Below, in pieces: positions 8,518 through 21,892 of a stretch of DNA of 64,000 nt. Location of the stretch: NCBI GenBank assembly GCA_949318235.1, contig CASGGR010000034.1, positions 1,131,501 through 1,195,500 on the forward strand, read 5' to 3'. Positions within the stretch are counted from its first letter, which is position 1, and the number at the start of each line of letters is the position of its first letter. A program made the position numbers and the translations under genes. The DNA comes from Ecdyonurus torrentis (Eukaryota; Arthropoda; Insecta; Ephemeroptera; Heptageniidae). Under the pieces are notes generated by a model. The model was not told where the DNA came from. It did no database searches and saw nothing but the letters and a program-made list of their open reading frames with translations.

Positions 8518-10804
8518 AGAATCTCAGTGCTTTCTCATCGTACTTTTCGGACTGTGAATACGATTTTTGATTATATCTCCGAAACTAATAAAGCTACAGG
8601 CTTGCGGTTTGAACTAAAATGTAGGACTAACAGACTTGCAAAGATAATGTTATTACACCTTAATCGCTCCAATGAAAATTTTCGCAGTTACAGAGAATCT
8701 CAGTGCTTTCTCATTGTACTTTTTAGACTGTGAATAATATTTTTGATGATATCTCTGATACTAGTAAAGCTACAGGTTTACGGTTTGAACTAAAATGTAA
8801 GACTAACAGACTTGCAAAGAAAAGGTTATTACACCTTAATCGCTCCAATGCAAACTTTCGCAGTTATAGAGAATCTCAGTGCTTTCTCATTGTACTTTTC
8901 AGACTGTGAATACGATTTTTGATGATATCTCCGAAACTAATAAAGCTACAGGCTTGCGGTTTGAACTAAAATGTAGGACTAACAGACTTGCAAAGAAAAG
9001 GTTATTACACCTTAATCGCACCAATGCAAACTTTCGCAGTTATAGAGAATCTCAGTGCTTTCTCATCGTACTTTTCAGACTGTGAATACGATTTTTGATT
9101 ATATCTCCGAAACTAATAAAGCTACAGGCTTGCGGTTTGAACTAAAATGTAGGACTAACAGACTTGCAAAGATAATGTTATTACACCTTAATCGCTCCAA
9201 TGAAAATTTTCGCAGTTATAGAGAATCTCAGTGCTTTCTCATTGTACTTTTTAGACTTTGAATAAGATTTTTGATGATATCTCTAAAACTAATAAAGCTA
9301 CAGGCTTGCAGTTTGAACTAAAATGTAGGACTAACAGACTTGCAAAGAAAAGGTTATTACACCTTAATCGCTCGAATGCAAACTTGCGCAGTTATAGGGA
9401 ATCTCAGTGCTTTCTAATCGTACTTTTCGGACTGTGAATACAAATTTTGATGATATCTCCGAAACTAATAAAGCTACAGGCTTGAGGTTTAAACTAAAAT
9501 GTAGGACTAACAGACTTGCAAAGAAAAGGTTATTACACCTTAATCGCACCAATGGAAACTTTCGCAGTTATAGAGAATCTCAGTGCTTTCTCATCGTACT
9601 TTTCAGACTGTGAATACGATTTTTGATGATATCTCCGAAACAAATAAAGCTACAGGCTGGCGGTTTGAACTAAAATGTAGGACTTACAGACTTGCAAAGA
9701 TAATGTTATTACACCTTAATCGCTCCAATGCAAATTTTCGCAGTTATAGAGAATCTCAGTGCTTTCTCATTGTACTTTTTAGTCGTTGAATAAGATTTTT
9801 GATGATAACTCTAAAACTAATAAAGCTACAGGCTTGCAGTTTGAACTAAAATGTAGGACTAACAGACTTGCAAAGAAAAGTTTATTACACCTTAATCGCT
9901 CGAATGCAAACTTGCGCAGTTATAGGGAATCTCAGTGCTTTCTAATCGTACTTTTCGGACTGTGAATACGATTTTTGATGATATCTCCGAAACTTATAAA
10001 GCTAAAGGCTTGCGGTTTGAACTAAAATGTAGGACTAACAAACTTGCAAAGCAAAGGTTATTACAGCTTAATCGCTCCAATGCAAACTTTCGCAGTTATA
10101 GAGAATCTCAGTGCTTTCTTATCGTACTTTTTAGACTGTGAATACGAGTTTTGATGATATCTCCAAAAATAATAAAGCTACAGGCTTGCGGTTTGAACTA
10201 AAATGTAGGACTAACAGACATGCAAAGAAAAGGTTATTACACCTTAATCGCTCCAATGCAAACTTTCGCAGTTATAGAGAATCTCAGTGCTTTCTCATCG
10301 TACTTTTCAGACTGTGAATACGATTTTTGATGATATCACCGAAACTAATAAAGCTACAGGCTTGCGGTTTGAACTAAAATGTAGGACTAACAGACTTGCA
10401 AAGAAAAGGTTATTACACCTTAATCGCTCCAATGCAATCTTTCGCAGTTAGAGAGAATCTCAGTGCTTTCTCCTCGTACTTTTCAGACTGTGAATACGAT
10501 TTTTTATGATATCTTTAAAATTAATAAAGCTACAGGCTTGCGGTTTGAACTAAAATGTTGGACTAACAGACTTGCAAAGCAAAGGTTATTACACTTTAAT
10601 CGCTCCAATGCAAATTTCGAAGTTATAGAGAATCTCAGTGCTTTCTCATCGTACTTTTTAGACTGTGAATACGATTTTTGATGATATCTCCGAAACTAAT
10701 AAAGCTACAGGCTTGCGGTTTGAACTAAAATGTAGGACTAACAGACATGCAAAGAAAAGGTTTTTACACCTTAATCGCTCCACTGCAAACTTGCGCAGTT
10801 ATAG
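8518..10804 (+). repeat. HOR unit 6: 13-mer K-L-M-K-E-(F/C)-D-E-F'-G'-H'-I'-J
   Basis: 2287 bp, 13 monomers. Its start copies unit 3. A second K (9046) leads to E, then to a hybrid at 9398-9573 with an F head ('tttctaatcg') and a C body ('acaaattttg', 'ttgaggtttaaac'), then back to D-E-F'. This is the pattern expected of an unequal exchange that inserted about three monomers. The I' monomer at 10454-10628 is 175 bp ('gcaaatttcgaag'). Confidence 0.85.
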
Positions 10805-12564
10805 AGAATCTCAGTGCTTTCTCATCGTACTTTTCGGACTGTGAATACAAATTTTGATGATATCTCCGAAACTAATAAAGCTACAGGCTTGAGGTTTGAA
10901 CTAAAATGTAGGACTAACAGACTTGCAAAGAAAAGGTTATTACACATTAATCGCACCAATGCAAACTTTCGCAGCTATAGAGAATCTCAGTGCTTTTTCA
11001 TCGTACTTTTCAGACTGTGAATACGATATTTGATGATATCTCCGAAACTTATAAAGCTACAGGCTTGCGGTTTGAACTAAAATGTAGGACCAACAGACTT
11101 GCAAAGAAAAGGTTATTACACCTTAATCGCTCCAATGCAAACTTTCGCAGTTACAGAGAATCTCAGTGCTTTCTCATTGTACTTTTTAAACTGTGAATAA
11201 TATTTTTGATAATATCTCTGATACTAGTAAAGCTACAGGTTTACGGTTTGAACTAAAATGTAAGACTAACAGACTTGCAAAGAAAAGGTTATTACACCTT
11301 AATCGCTCCAATGCAAACTTTTGCAGTTATAGAGAATCTCAGTGCTTTCTCATCGTACTTTTCAGACTGTGAATACGATTTTTGATGATATCTCCGAAAC
11401 TAATAAAGCTACAGGCTTGCGGTTTGAACTAAAATGTAGGACTAACAGACTTGCAAAGAAAAGGTTATTACACCTTAATCGCACCAATGCAAACTTTCGC
11501 AGTTATAGAGAATCTCAGTGCTTTCTCATCGTACTTTTCAGACTGTGAATACGATTTTTGACGATATCTCCGAAACAAATAAAGCTACAGGCTGGCGGTT
11601 TGAACTAAAATGTAGGACTTACAGACTTGCAAAGATAATGTTATTACACCTTAATCGCTCCAATGCAAATTTTCGCAGTTATAGAGAATCTCAGTGCTTT
11701 CTCATTGTACTTTTTAGTCTTTGAATAAGATTTTTGATGATAACTCTAAAACTAATAAAGCTACAGGCTTGCAGTTTGAACTAAAATGTAGGACTAACAG
11801 ACTTGCAAAGAAAAGTTTATTACACCTTAATCGCTCGAATGCAAACTTGCGCAGTTATAGGGAATCTCAGTGCTTTCTAATCGTACTTTTCGGACTGTGA
11901 ATACGATTTTTGATGATATCTCCGAAACTAATAAAGCTACAGGCTTGCGGTTTGAACTAAAATGTAGGACTAACAAACTTGCAAAGCAAAGGTTATTACA
12001 GCTTAATCGCTCCAATGCAAACTTTCGCAATTATAGAGAATCTCAGTGCTTTCTTATCGTACTTTTTAGACTGTGAATACGAGTTTTGATGATATCTCCG
12101 AAAATAATAAAGCTACAGGCTTGCGGTTTGAACTAAAATGTAGGACTAACAGACATGCAAAGAAAAGGTTATTACACCTTAATCGCTCCAATGCAAACTT
12201 TCGCAGTTATAGAGAATCTCAGTGCTTTCTCCTCGTACTTTTCAGACTGTGAATACGATTTTTGATGATATCTTTAAAATTAATAAAGCTACAGGCTTGC
12301 GGTTTGAACTAAAATGTTGGACTAACAGACTTGCAAAGCAAAGGTTATTACACTTTAATCGCTCCAATGCAAACTTTCGAAGTTATAGAGAATCTCAGTG
12401 CTTTCTCATCGTACTTTTTAGACTGTGAATACGATTTTTGATGATATCTCCGAAACTAATAAAGCTACAGGCTTGCGGTTTGAACTAAAATGTAGGACTA
12501 ACAGACATGCAAAGAAAAGGTTTTTACACCTTAATCGCTCCACTGCAAACTTGCGCAGTTATAG
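10805..12564 (+). repeat. HOR unit 7: 10-mer A-N-L-M-D-E-F'-G'-I'-J
   Basis: 1760 bp. N-L-M follows A. H' is missing: G' (12037) leads straight to I' at 12213. The gain of one head monomer and loss of one tail monomer restore ten units. Confidence 0.85.
10981..11156 (+). repeat. Class N monomer (exemplar)
   Basis: Class N replaces B between A and L. Its start 'tgctttttcatcg' is B-like. It then has 'tacgatatttgatg', 'gaaacttataaagc', 'aggaccaacagac' and 'gcagttacagag'. The B-like head joined to a K/M-like body suggests that it began as a recombinant monomer. Confidence 0.8.
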
Positions 12565-14676
12565 AGAATCTCAGTGCTTTCTCATCGTACTTTTCGGACT
12601 GTGAATACAAATTTTGATGATATCTCCGAAACTAATAAAGCTACAGGCTTGAGGTTTGAACTAAAATGTAGGACTAACAGACTTGCAAAGAAAAGGTTAT
12701 TACACATTAATCGCACCAATGCAAACTTTCGCAGCTATAGAGAATCTCAGTGCTTTTTCATCGTACTTTTCAGACTGTGAATACGATATTTGATGATATC
12801 TCCGAAACTTATAAAGCTACAGGCTTGCGGTTTGAACTAAAATGTAGGACCAACAGACTTGCAAAGAAAAGGTTATTACACCTTAATCGCTCCAATGCAA
12901 ACTTTCGCAGTTACAGAGAATCTCAGTGCTTTCTCATTGTACTTTTTAGACTGTGAATAATATTTTTGATGATATCTCTGATACTAGTAAAGCTACAGGT
13001 TTACGGTTTGAACTAAAATGTAAGACTAACAGACTTGCAAAGAAAAGGTTATTACACCTTAATCGCTCCAATGCAAACTTTCGCAGTTATAGAGAATCTC
13101 AGTGCTTTCTCATCGTACTTTTCAGACTGTGAATACGATTTTTGATGATATCTCCGAAACTAATAAAGCTACAGGCTTGCGGTTTGAACTAAAATGTAGG
13201 ACTAACAGACTTGCAAAGAAAAGGTTATTACACCTTAATCGCACCAATGCAAACTTTCGCAGTTATAGAGAATCTCAGTGCTTTCTTATCGTACTTTTCA
13301 GACTGTGAATACGATTTTTGATTATATCTCCGAAACTAATAAAGCTACAGGCTTGCGGTTTGAACTAAAATGTAGGACTAACAGACTTGCAAAGATAATG
13401 TTATTACACCTTAATCGCTCCAATGAAAATTTTCGCAGTTATAGAGAATCTCAGTGCTTTCTCATTGTACTTTTTAGACTTTGAATAAGATTTTTGATGA
13501 TATCTCTAAAACTAATAAAGCTACAGGCTTGCAGTTTGAACTAAAATGTAGGACTAACAGACTTGCAAAGAAAAGGTTATTACACCTTAATCGCTCGAAT
13601 GCAAACTTGCGCAGTTATAGGGAATCTCAGTGCTTTCTAATCGTACTTTTCGGACTGTGAATACAAATTTTGATGATATCTCCGAAACTAATAAAGCTAC
13701 AGGCTTGAGGTTTAAACTAAAATGTAGGACTAACAGACTTGCAAAGAAAAGGTTATTACACCTTAATCGCACCAATGGAAACTTTCGCAGTTATAGAGAA
13801 TCTCAGTGCTTTCTCATCGTACTTTTCAGACTGTGAATACGATTTTTGACGATATCTCCGAAACAAATAAAGCTACAGGCTGGCGGTTTGAACTAAAATG
13901 TAGGACTTACAGACTTGCAAAGAAAAGGTTATTACACCATAATCGCTCGAATGCAAACTTGCGCAGTTATAGGGAATCTCAGTGCTTCCTAATCGTACTT
14001 TTCGGACTGTGAATACGATTTTTGATGATATCTCCGAAACTAATAAAGCTACAGGCTTGCGGTTTGAACTAAAATGTAGGACTAACAAACTTGCAAAGCA
14101 AAGGTTATTACAGCTTAATAGCTCCAATGCAAACTTTCGCAGTTATAGAGAATCTCAGTGCTTTCTTATCGTACTTTTTAGACTGTGAATACGAGTTTTG
14201 ATGATATCTCCGAAAATAATAAAGCTACAGGCTTGCGGTTTGAACTAAAATGTAGGACTAACAGACTTGCAAAGAAAAGGTTATTACACCTTAATGGCTC
14301 CATTGCAATCTTTCGCAGTTAGAGAGAATCTCAGTGCTTTCTCCTCGTACTTTTCAGACTGTGAATACGATTTTTGATGATATCTTTGAAACTAATAAAG
14401 CTAAAGGCTTGCGGTTTGAACTAAAATGTTGGACTAACAGACTTGCAAAGCAAAGGTTATTACACCTTAATCGCTCCAATGCAAACTTTCGAAGTTATAG
14501 AAAATCTCAGTGCTTTCTCATCGTACTTTTTAGACTGTGAATACGATTTTTGATGATATCTCCGAAACTAATAAAGCTACAGGCTTGCGGTTTGAACTAA
14601 AATGTAGGACTAACAGACATGCAAAGAAAAGGTAATTACACCTTAATCGCTCCACTGCAAACTTGCGCAGTTATAG
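12565..14676 (+). repeat. HOR unit 8: 12-mer A-N-L-M-K-E-(F/C)-(D/E)-F'-(G'/H')-I-J
   Basis: 2112 bp, 12 monomers. Two in-phase hybrids are clear. The monomer at 13797-13972 starts as D and ends as E ('cgctcgaatg', 'ttataggg'). The one at 14149-14324 starts as G' and ends as H' ('aatggctccattgc', 'aatctttcgcagttagag'). The F/C hybrid at 13621 matches the one at 9398, so units 6 and 8 share ancestry. Confidence 0.83.
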
Positions 14677-16436
14677 AGAATCTCAGTGCTTTCTCATCGT
14701 ACTTTTCGGACTGTGAATACAAATTTTGATGATATCTCCGAAACTAATAAAGCTACAGGCTTGAGGTTTGAACTAAAATGTAGGACTAACAGACTTGCAA
14801 AGAAAAGGTTATTACACATTAATCGCACCAATGCAAACTTTCGCAGCTATAGAGAATCTCAGTGCTTTTTCATCGTACTTTTCAGACTGTGAATACGATA
14901 TTTGATGATATCTCCGAAACTTATAAAGCTACAGGCTTGCGGTTTGAACTAAAATGTAGGACCAACAGACTTGCAAAGAAAAGGTTATTACACCTTAATC
15001 GCTCCAATGCAAACTTTCGCAGTTACAGAGAATCTCAGTGCTTTCTCATTGTACTTTTTAGACTGTGAATAATATTTTTGATGATATCTCTGATACTAGT
15101 AAAGCTACAGGTTTACGGTTTGAACTAAAATGTAAGACTAACAGACTTGCAAAGAAAAGGTTATTACACCTTAATCGCTCCAATGCAAACTTTCGCAGTT
15201 ATAGAGAATCTCAGTGCTTTCTCATCGTACTTTTCAGACTGTGAATACGATTTTTGATGATATCTCCGAAACTAATAAAGCTACAGGCTTGCGGTTTGAA
15301 CTAAAATGTAGGACTAACAGACTTGCAAAGAAAAGGTTATTACACCTTAATCGCACCAATGCAAACTTTCGCAGTTATAGAGAATTTTAGTGCTTTCTCA
15401 TTGTACTTTTTAGACTGTGAATAAGATTTTTGATGATATCTCTAAAACTAATAAAGCTACAGGCTTGCGGTTTGAACTAAAATGTAGGACTAACAGACTT
15501 GCAAAGAAAAGGTTATTACACCTTAATCGCTCGAATGCAAACTTGCGCAGTTATAGGGAATCTCAGTGCTTTCTAATCGTACTTTTCGGACTGTGAATAC
15601 GATTTTTGATGATATCTCCGAAACTAATAAAGCTACAGACTTGCGGTTTGAACTAAAATGTAGGACTAACAAACTTGCAAACCAAAGGTTATTACAGCTT
15701 AATCGCTCCAATGCAAACATTCGCAGTTATAGAGAATCTCAGTGCTTTCTTATCGTACTTTTTAGACTGTGAATACGAGTTTTGATGATATCTCCGAAAA
15801 TAATAAAGCTACAGGCTTGCGGTTTAAACTAAAATGTAGGACTAACAGACATGCAAAGAAAAGGTTATTACACCTTAATCGCTCCAATGCAAATTTTCGC
15901 AGTTATAGAGAATCTCAGTGCTTTCTCATCCTACTTTTCAGACTGTGAATACGATTTTTGATGATATCACCGAAACTAATAAAGCTACAGGCTTGCGGTT
16001 TGAACTAAAATGTAGGACTAACAGACTTGCAAAGAAAAGGTTATTACACCTTAATCGCTCAAATGCAATCTTTCGCAGTTAGAGAGAGTCTCAGTGCTTT
16101 CTCCTCGTACTTTTCAGACTGTGAATACGATTTTTGATGATATCTTTGAAACTAATAAAGCTACAGGCTTGCGGTTTGAACTAAAATGTAGGACTAACAG
16201 ACTTGCAAAGCAAAGGTTATTACACCTTAATCGCTCCAATGCAAACTTTCGAAGTTATAGAGAATCTCAGTGCTTTCTCATCGTACTTTTTAGACTGTGA
16301 ATACGATTTTTGATGATATCTCCGAAACTAATAAAGCTACCGGCTTCCGGTTTGAACTAAAATGTAGGACTAACAGACATGCAAAGAAAATGTTATTACA
16401 CCTTAATCGCTCCACTGCAAACTTGCCCAGTTATAG
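14677..16436 (+). repeat. HOR unit 9: 10-mer A-N-L-M-E-F'-G'-H'-I-J, rich in private changes
   Basis: 1760 bp, with D missing between M and E. It has many single-copy substitutions, including 'agaattttag' near 15390, 'aaccaaagg' near 15681, 'catcctac' near 15930, and several in the J monomer at 16261-16436 ('ctaccggcttccgg', 'cttgcccag'). Confidence 0.83.
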
Positions 16437-18372
16437 AGAATCTCAGTGCTTTCTCATCGTACTTTTCGGACTGTGAATACAAATTTTGATAATATCTCCG
16501 AAACTAATAAAGCTACAGGCTTGAGGTTTGAACTAAAATGTAGGACTAACAGACTTGCAAATAAAAGGTTACTACACATTAATCGCTCCAATGCAAACTT
16601 TCGCAGCTATAGAGAATCTCAGTGCTTTTTCATCGTACTTTTCAGACTGTGAATACGATTTTTGATGATATCTCCAAAACTTATAAAGCTACAGGCTTGC
16701 GGTTTAAACTAAAATGTAGGACCAACAGACTTGCAAAGAAAAGGTTATTACACCTTAATCGCTCCAATGCAAACTTTCGCAGTTACAGAGAATCTTACTG
16801 CTTTCTCATTGTACTTTTTAGACTGTGAATAATATTTTTGATGATATCTCTGATACTAGTAAAGCTACAGGTTTACGGTTTGAACTAAAATGTAAGACTA
16901 ACAGACTTGCAATGAAAAGGTTATTACACCTCAATCGCTCCAATGCAAACTTTCGCAGTTATAGAGAATCTCAGTGCTTTCTCATCGTACTTTTCAGACC
17001 GTGAATACGAGTTTTGATGATATCTCCGAAAATAATAAAGCTACAGGCTTGCGGTTTGAACTAAAATGTAGGACTAACAGACATGCAAAGAAAAGGTTAT
17101 TACACCTTAATCGCTCCAATGCAAACTTTCGCAGTTATAGAGAATCTCAGTGCTTTCTCATCGTACTTTTCAGACTGTGAATACGATTTTTGACGATATC
17201 TCCGAAACAAATAAAGCTACAGGCTGGCGGTTTGAACTAAAATGTAGGACTTACAGACTTGCAAAGATAATGTTATTACACCTTAATCGCTCCAATGCAA
17301 ATTTTCGCAGTTATAGAGAATCTCAGTGCTTTCTCATTGTACTTTTTAGACTTTGAATAATATTTTTGATGATATCTCTAAAACTAATAAAGCTACAGGC
17401 TTGCAGTTTGAACTAAAATGTAGGACTAACAGACTTGCAAAGAAAAGGTTATTACACCTTAATCGCTCGAATGCAAACTTGCGCAGTTATAGGGAATCTC
17501 AGTGCTTTCTAATCGTACTTTTCGGACTGTGAATACGATTTTTGATGATATCTCCGAAACTAATAAAGCTACAGGCTTGCGGTTTGAACTAAAATGTAGG
17601 ACTAACAAACTTGCAAAGCAAAGATTATTACAGCTTAATCGCTCCAATGCAAACTTTCGCAGTTATAGAGAATCTCAGTGCTTTCTTATCGTACTTTTTA
17701 GACTGTGAATACGAGTTTTGATGATATCTCCGAAAATAATAAAGCTACAGGCTTGCGGTTTGAACTAAAATGTAGGACTAACAGACATGCAAAGAAAAGG
17801 TTATTACACCTTAATCGCTCCAATGCAAACTTTCGCAGTTATAGAGAATCTCAGTGCTTTCTCATCGTACTTTTCAGACTGTGAATACGATTTTTGATGA
17901 TATCACCGAAACTAATAAAGCTACAGGCTTGCGGTTTGAACTAAAATGTAGGACTAACAGACTTGCAAAGAAAAGGTTATTACACCTTAATCGCTCCAAT
18001 GCAATCTTTCGCAGTTAGATAGAATCTCAGTGCTTTCTCCTCGTACTTTTCAGACTGTGAATACGATTTTTGATGATATCTTTGAAACTAATAAAGCTAC
18101 AGGCTTGCGGTTTGAACTAAAATGTTGGACTAACAGACTTGCAAAGCAAAGGTTATTACACCTTAATCGCTCCAATGCAAACTTTCGAAGTTATAGAGAA
18201 TCTCAGTGCTTTCTCATCGTACTTTTTAGACTGTGAATACGATTTTTGATGATATCTCCGAAACTAATAAAGCTACAGGCTTGCGGTTTGAAACAAAATG
18301 TAGGACTAACAGACATGCAAAGAAAAGGTTATTACACCTTAATCGCTCCACTGCAAACTTGCGCAGTTATAG
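16437..18372 (+). repeat. HOR unit 10: 11-mer A-N-L-(M/G')-D-E-F'-G'-H'-I-J
   Basis: 1936 bp, 11 monomers. The monomer at 16965-17140 begins with an M-like 'cagaccgtgaatac' and continues as G' ('gagttttgatg', 'gaaaataataaag', 'acatgc'). Private changes remain frequent, for example 'gataatatctcc' near 16490, which loses an EcoRV site. Confidence 0.82.
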
Positions 18373-19780
18373 AGAATCTCAGTGCTTTCTCATCGTACTT
18401 TTCGGACTGTGAATACAAATTTTGATGATATCTCCGAAACTAATAAAGCTACAGGCTTGAGGTTTGAACTAAAATGTAGGACTAACAGACTTGCAAAGAA
18501 AAGGTTATTACACATTAATCGCACCAATGCAAACTTTCGCAGCTATAGAGAATCTCAGTGCTTTTTCATCGTACTTTTAAGACTGTGAATACGATTTTTG
18601 ATGATATCTCCGAAACTTATAAAGCTACAGGCTTGCGGTTTAAACTAAAATGTAGGACCAACAGACTTGCAAAGAAAAGGTTATTACACCCTAATCGCTC
18701 CAATGCAAATATTCGCAGTTACAGAGAATCTCAGTGCTTTTTCATTGTACTTTTTAGACTGTGAATAATATTTTTGATGATATCTCTGATACTAGTAAAG
18801 CTACAGGTTTACGGTTTGAACTAAAATGTAAGACTAACAGACTTGCAAAGAAAAGGTTATTACACCTTAATCGCTCCAATGCAAACTTTCGAATTTATAG
18901 AGAGTCTCAGTGCTTTCTCATCGTACTTTTCAGACCGTGAATACGATTTTTGATGATATCTCCGAAACTAATAAAGCTACAGGCTTGCGGTTTGAACTAA
19001 AATGTAGGACTAACAGACTTGCAAAGAAAAGGTTATTACACCTTAATCGGTCCAATGCAAACTTTCGCAGTTATAGAGAATCTCAGTGCTTTCTCATCGT
19101 ACTTTTTAGACTGTGAATACGAGTTTTGATGATATCTCCGAAAATAATAAAGCTACAGGCTTGCGGTTTGAACTAAAATGTAGGACTAACAGACATGCAA
19201 AGAAAAGGTTATTACACCTTAATCGCTCCAATGCAAACTTTCGCAGTTATAGAGAATCTCAGTGCTTTCTCATCGTACTTTTCAGACTGTGAATATGATT
19301 TTTGATGATATCATCGAAACCAATAAAGCTACAGGCTTGCGGTTTGAACTAAAATGTAGGACTAACAGACATGCAAAGAAAAGGTTATTACACCTTAATC
19401 GCTCCAATGCAATCTTTCGCAGTTAGAGAGAATCTCAGTGCTTTCTCCTCGTACTTTTCAGACTGTGAATACGATTTTTGATGATATCTTTGAAACTAAT
19501 AAAGCTACAGGCTTGCGGTTTGTACTAAAATGTAGGACTAACAGACTTGCAAAGCAAAGGTTATTACACCTTAATCGCTCCAATGCAAACTTTCGAAGTT
19601 ATAGAGAATCTCAGTGCTTTCTCATCGTACTTTTTAGACTGTGAATACGATTTTTGATGATATCTCCGAAACTAATAAAGCTACAGGCTTGCGGTTTGAA
19701 CTAAAATGTAGGACTAACAGACATGCAAAGAAAAGGTTTTTACACCTTAATCGCTCCACTGCAAACTTGCGCAGTTATAG
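18373..19780 (+). repeat. HOR unit 11: 8-mer A-N-L-M-G'-H-I-J
   Basis: 1408 bp, eight monomers, lacking D-E-F. It is the last unit with N-L-M for about 23 kb. H here is the palindromic form, so the unit joins a primed left part to an unprimed right part. Confidence 0.82.
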
Positions 19781-21364
19781 AGAATCTCAGTGCTTTCTCA
19801 TCGTTCTTTTCGGACTGTGAATACAAATTTTGATGATATCTCCAAAACTAATAAAGCTACAGGATTGAGGTTTGAACTAAAATGTAGGACTAACAGACTT
19901 GCAAGGAAAAGGTTATTACACATTAATCGCACCAATGCAAACTTTCGCAGCTATAGAGAATCTCAGTGCTTTTTCATCGTACTTTTCAGACTGTGAATAC
20001 GATTTTTAATGATATCTCCGAAACTAATAAAGCTACAGGCTTGCGGATTGAACTGAAATGTAGGACTAACAGACATGCAAAGAAAAGGTTATTACACCTT
20101 AATCGCTCCACTGCAAACTTGCGCAGTTATAGAGAATCTCAGTGCTTTCTCATCGTACTTTTCGGACTGTAAATACAAATTTTGATGATATCTCCGAAAC
20201 TAATAAAGCTACAGGCTTGAGGTTTAAACTAAAATGTAGGACTAACAGACTTGCAAAGAAAAGGTTATTACACCTTAATCGCACCAATGGAAACTTTCGC
20301 AGTTATAGAGAATCTCAGTGCTTTCTCATCGTACTTTTCAGACTGTGAATACGATTTTTGACGATATCTCCGAAACAAATAAAGCTACAGGCTGGCGGTT
20401 TGAACTAAAATGTAGGACTTACAGACTTGCAAAGATAATGTTATTACACCTTAATCGCTCCAATGCAAATTTTAGCAGTTATAGAGAATCTCAGTGCTTT
20501 CTCATTGTACTTTTTAGACTTTGAATAAGATTTTTGATGATATCTCTAAAACTAATAAAGCTACAGGCTTGCAGTTTGAACTAAAATGTAGGACTAACAG
20601 ACTTGCAAAGAAAAGTTTATTACACCTTAATCGCTCGAATGCAAACTTGCGCAGTTATAGGGAATCTCAGTGCTTTCTAATCGTACTTTTCGGACTGTGA
20701 ATACGATTTTTGATGATATCTCCGAAACTAATAAAGCTACAGGCTTGCGGTTTGAACTAAAATGTACGACTAACAGACTTGCAAAGAAAAGGTTATAACA
20801 CCTTAATCGCTCCAATGCAAACTTTCGCAGTTATAGAGAATCTCAGTGCTTTCTCATCGTACTTTTTAGACTGTGAATACGAGTTTTAATGATATCTCAG
20901 AAAATAATAAAGCTACAGGCTTGCGGTTTGAACTAAAATGTAGGACTAACAGACATGCAAAGAAAAGGTTATTACACCTTAATCGCTCCAATGCAAACTT
21001 TCGCAGTTATAGAGAATCTCAGTGCTTTCTCATCGTACTTTTCAGACTGTGAATATGATTTTTGATGATATCATCGAAACCAATAAAGCTACAGGCTTGC
21101 GGTTTGAACTAAAATGTAGGACTAACAGACTTGCAAAGAAAAGGTTATTACACCTTAATCGCTCCAATGCAATCTTTCGCAGTTAGAGAGAATCTCAGTG
21201 CTTTCTCCTCGTACTTTTCAGACTGTGAATACGATTTTTGATGATATCTTTGAAACTAATAAAGCTACAGGCTTGCGGTTTGAACTAAAATGTAGGACTA
21301 ACAGACTTGCAAAGCAAAGGTTATTACACCTTAATCGCTCCAATGCAAACTTTCGAAGTTATAG
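19253..21364 (+). repeat. First copy of a 2112-bp tandem duplication (12 monomers)
   Basis: Every position I checked repeats 2112 bp downstream, up to 23476. Shared private variants are T at 19523/21635 ('ttgtacta'), T at 19805/21917 ('cgttctttt') and C at 20767/22879 ('tgtacgac'). Differences are rare: A at 20474 where the copy has C at 22586, and T at 22599 where the first copy has A. The duplication is therefore young relative to the spread between classes. Confidence 0.88.
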
Positions 21365-21892
21365 AGAATCTCAGTGCTTTCTCATCGTACTTTTCAGACT
21401 GTGAATATGATTTTTGATGATATCATCGAAACCAATAAAGCTACAGGCTTGCGGTTTGAACTAAAATGTAGGACTAACAGACATGCAAAGAAAAGGTTAT
21501 TACACCTTAATCGCTCCAATGCAATCTTTCGCAGTTAGAGAGAATCTCAGTGCTTTCTCCTCGTACTTTTCAGACTGTGAATACGATTTTTGATGATATC
21601 TTTGAAACTAATAAAGCTACAGGCTTGCGGTTTGTACTAAAATGTAGGACTAACAGACTTGCAAAGCAAAGGTTATTACACCTTAATCGCTCCAATGCAA
21701 ACTTTCGAAGTTATAGAGAATCTCAGTGCTTTCTCATCGTACTTTTTAGACTGTGAATACGATTTTTGATGATATCTCCGAAACTAATAAAGCTACAGGC
21801 TTGCGGTTTGAACTAAAATGTAGGACTAACAGACATGCAAAGAAAAGGTTTTTACACCTTAATCGCTCCACTGCAAACTTGCGCAGTTATAG
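19781..21892 (+). repeat. HOR unit 12: 12-mer A-B-C-D-E-F-G-H-I-H-I-J
   Basis: 2112 bp. This is the canonical order with an H-I pair repeated at 21013-21364 and 21365-21716. The repeated pair marks the junction of the 2112-bp tandem duplication of 19253-21364. Confidence 0.87.
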
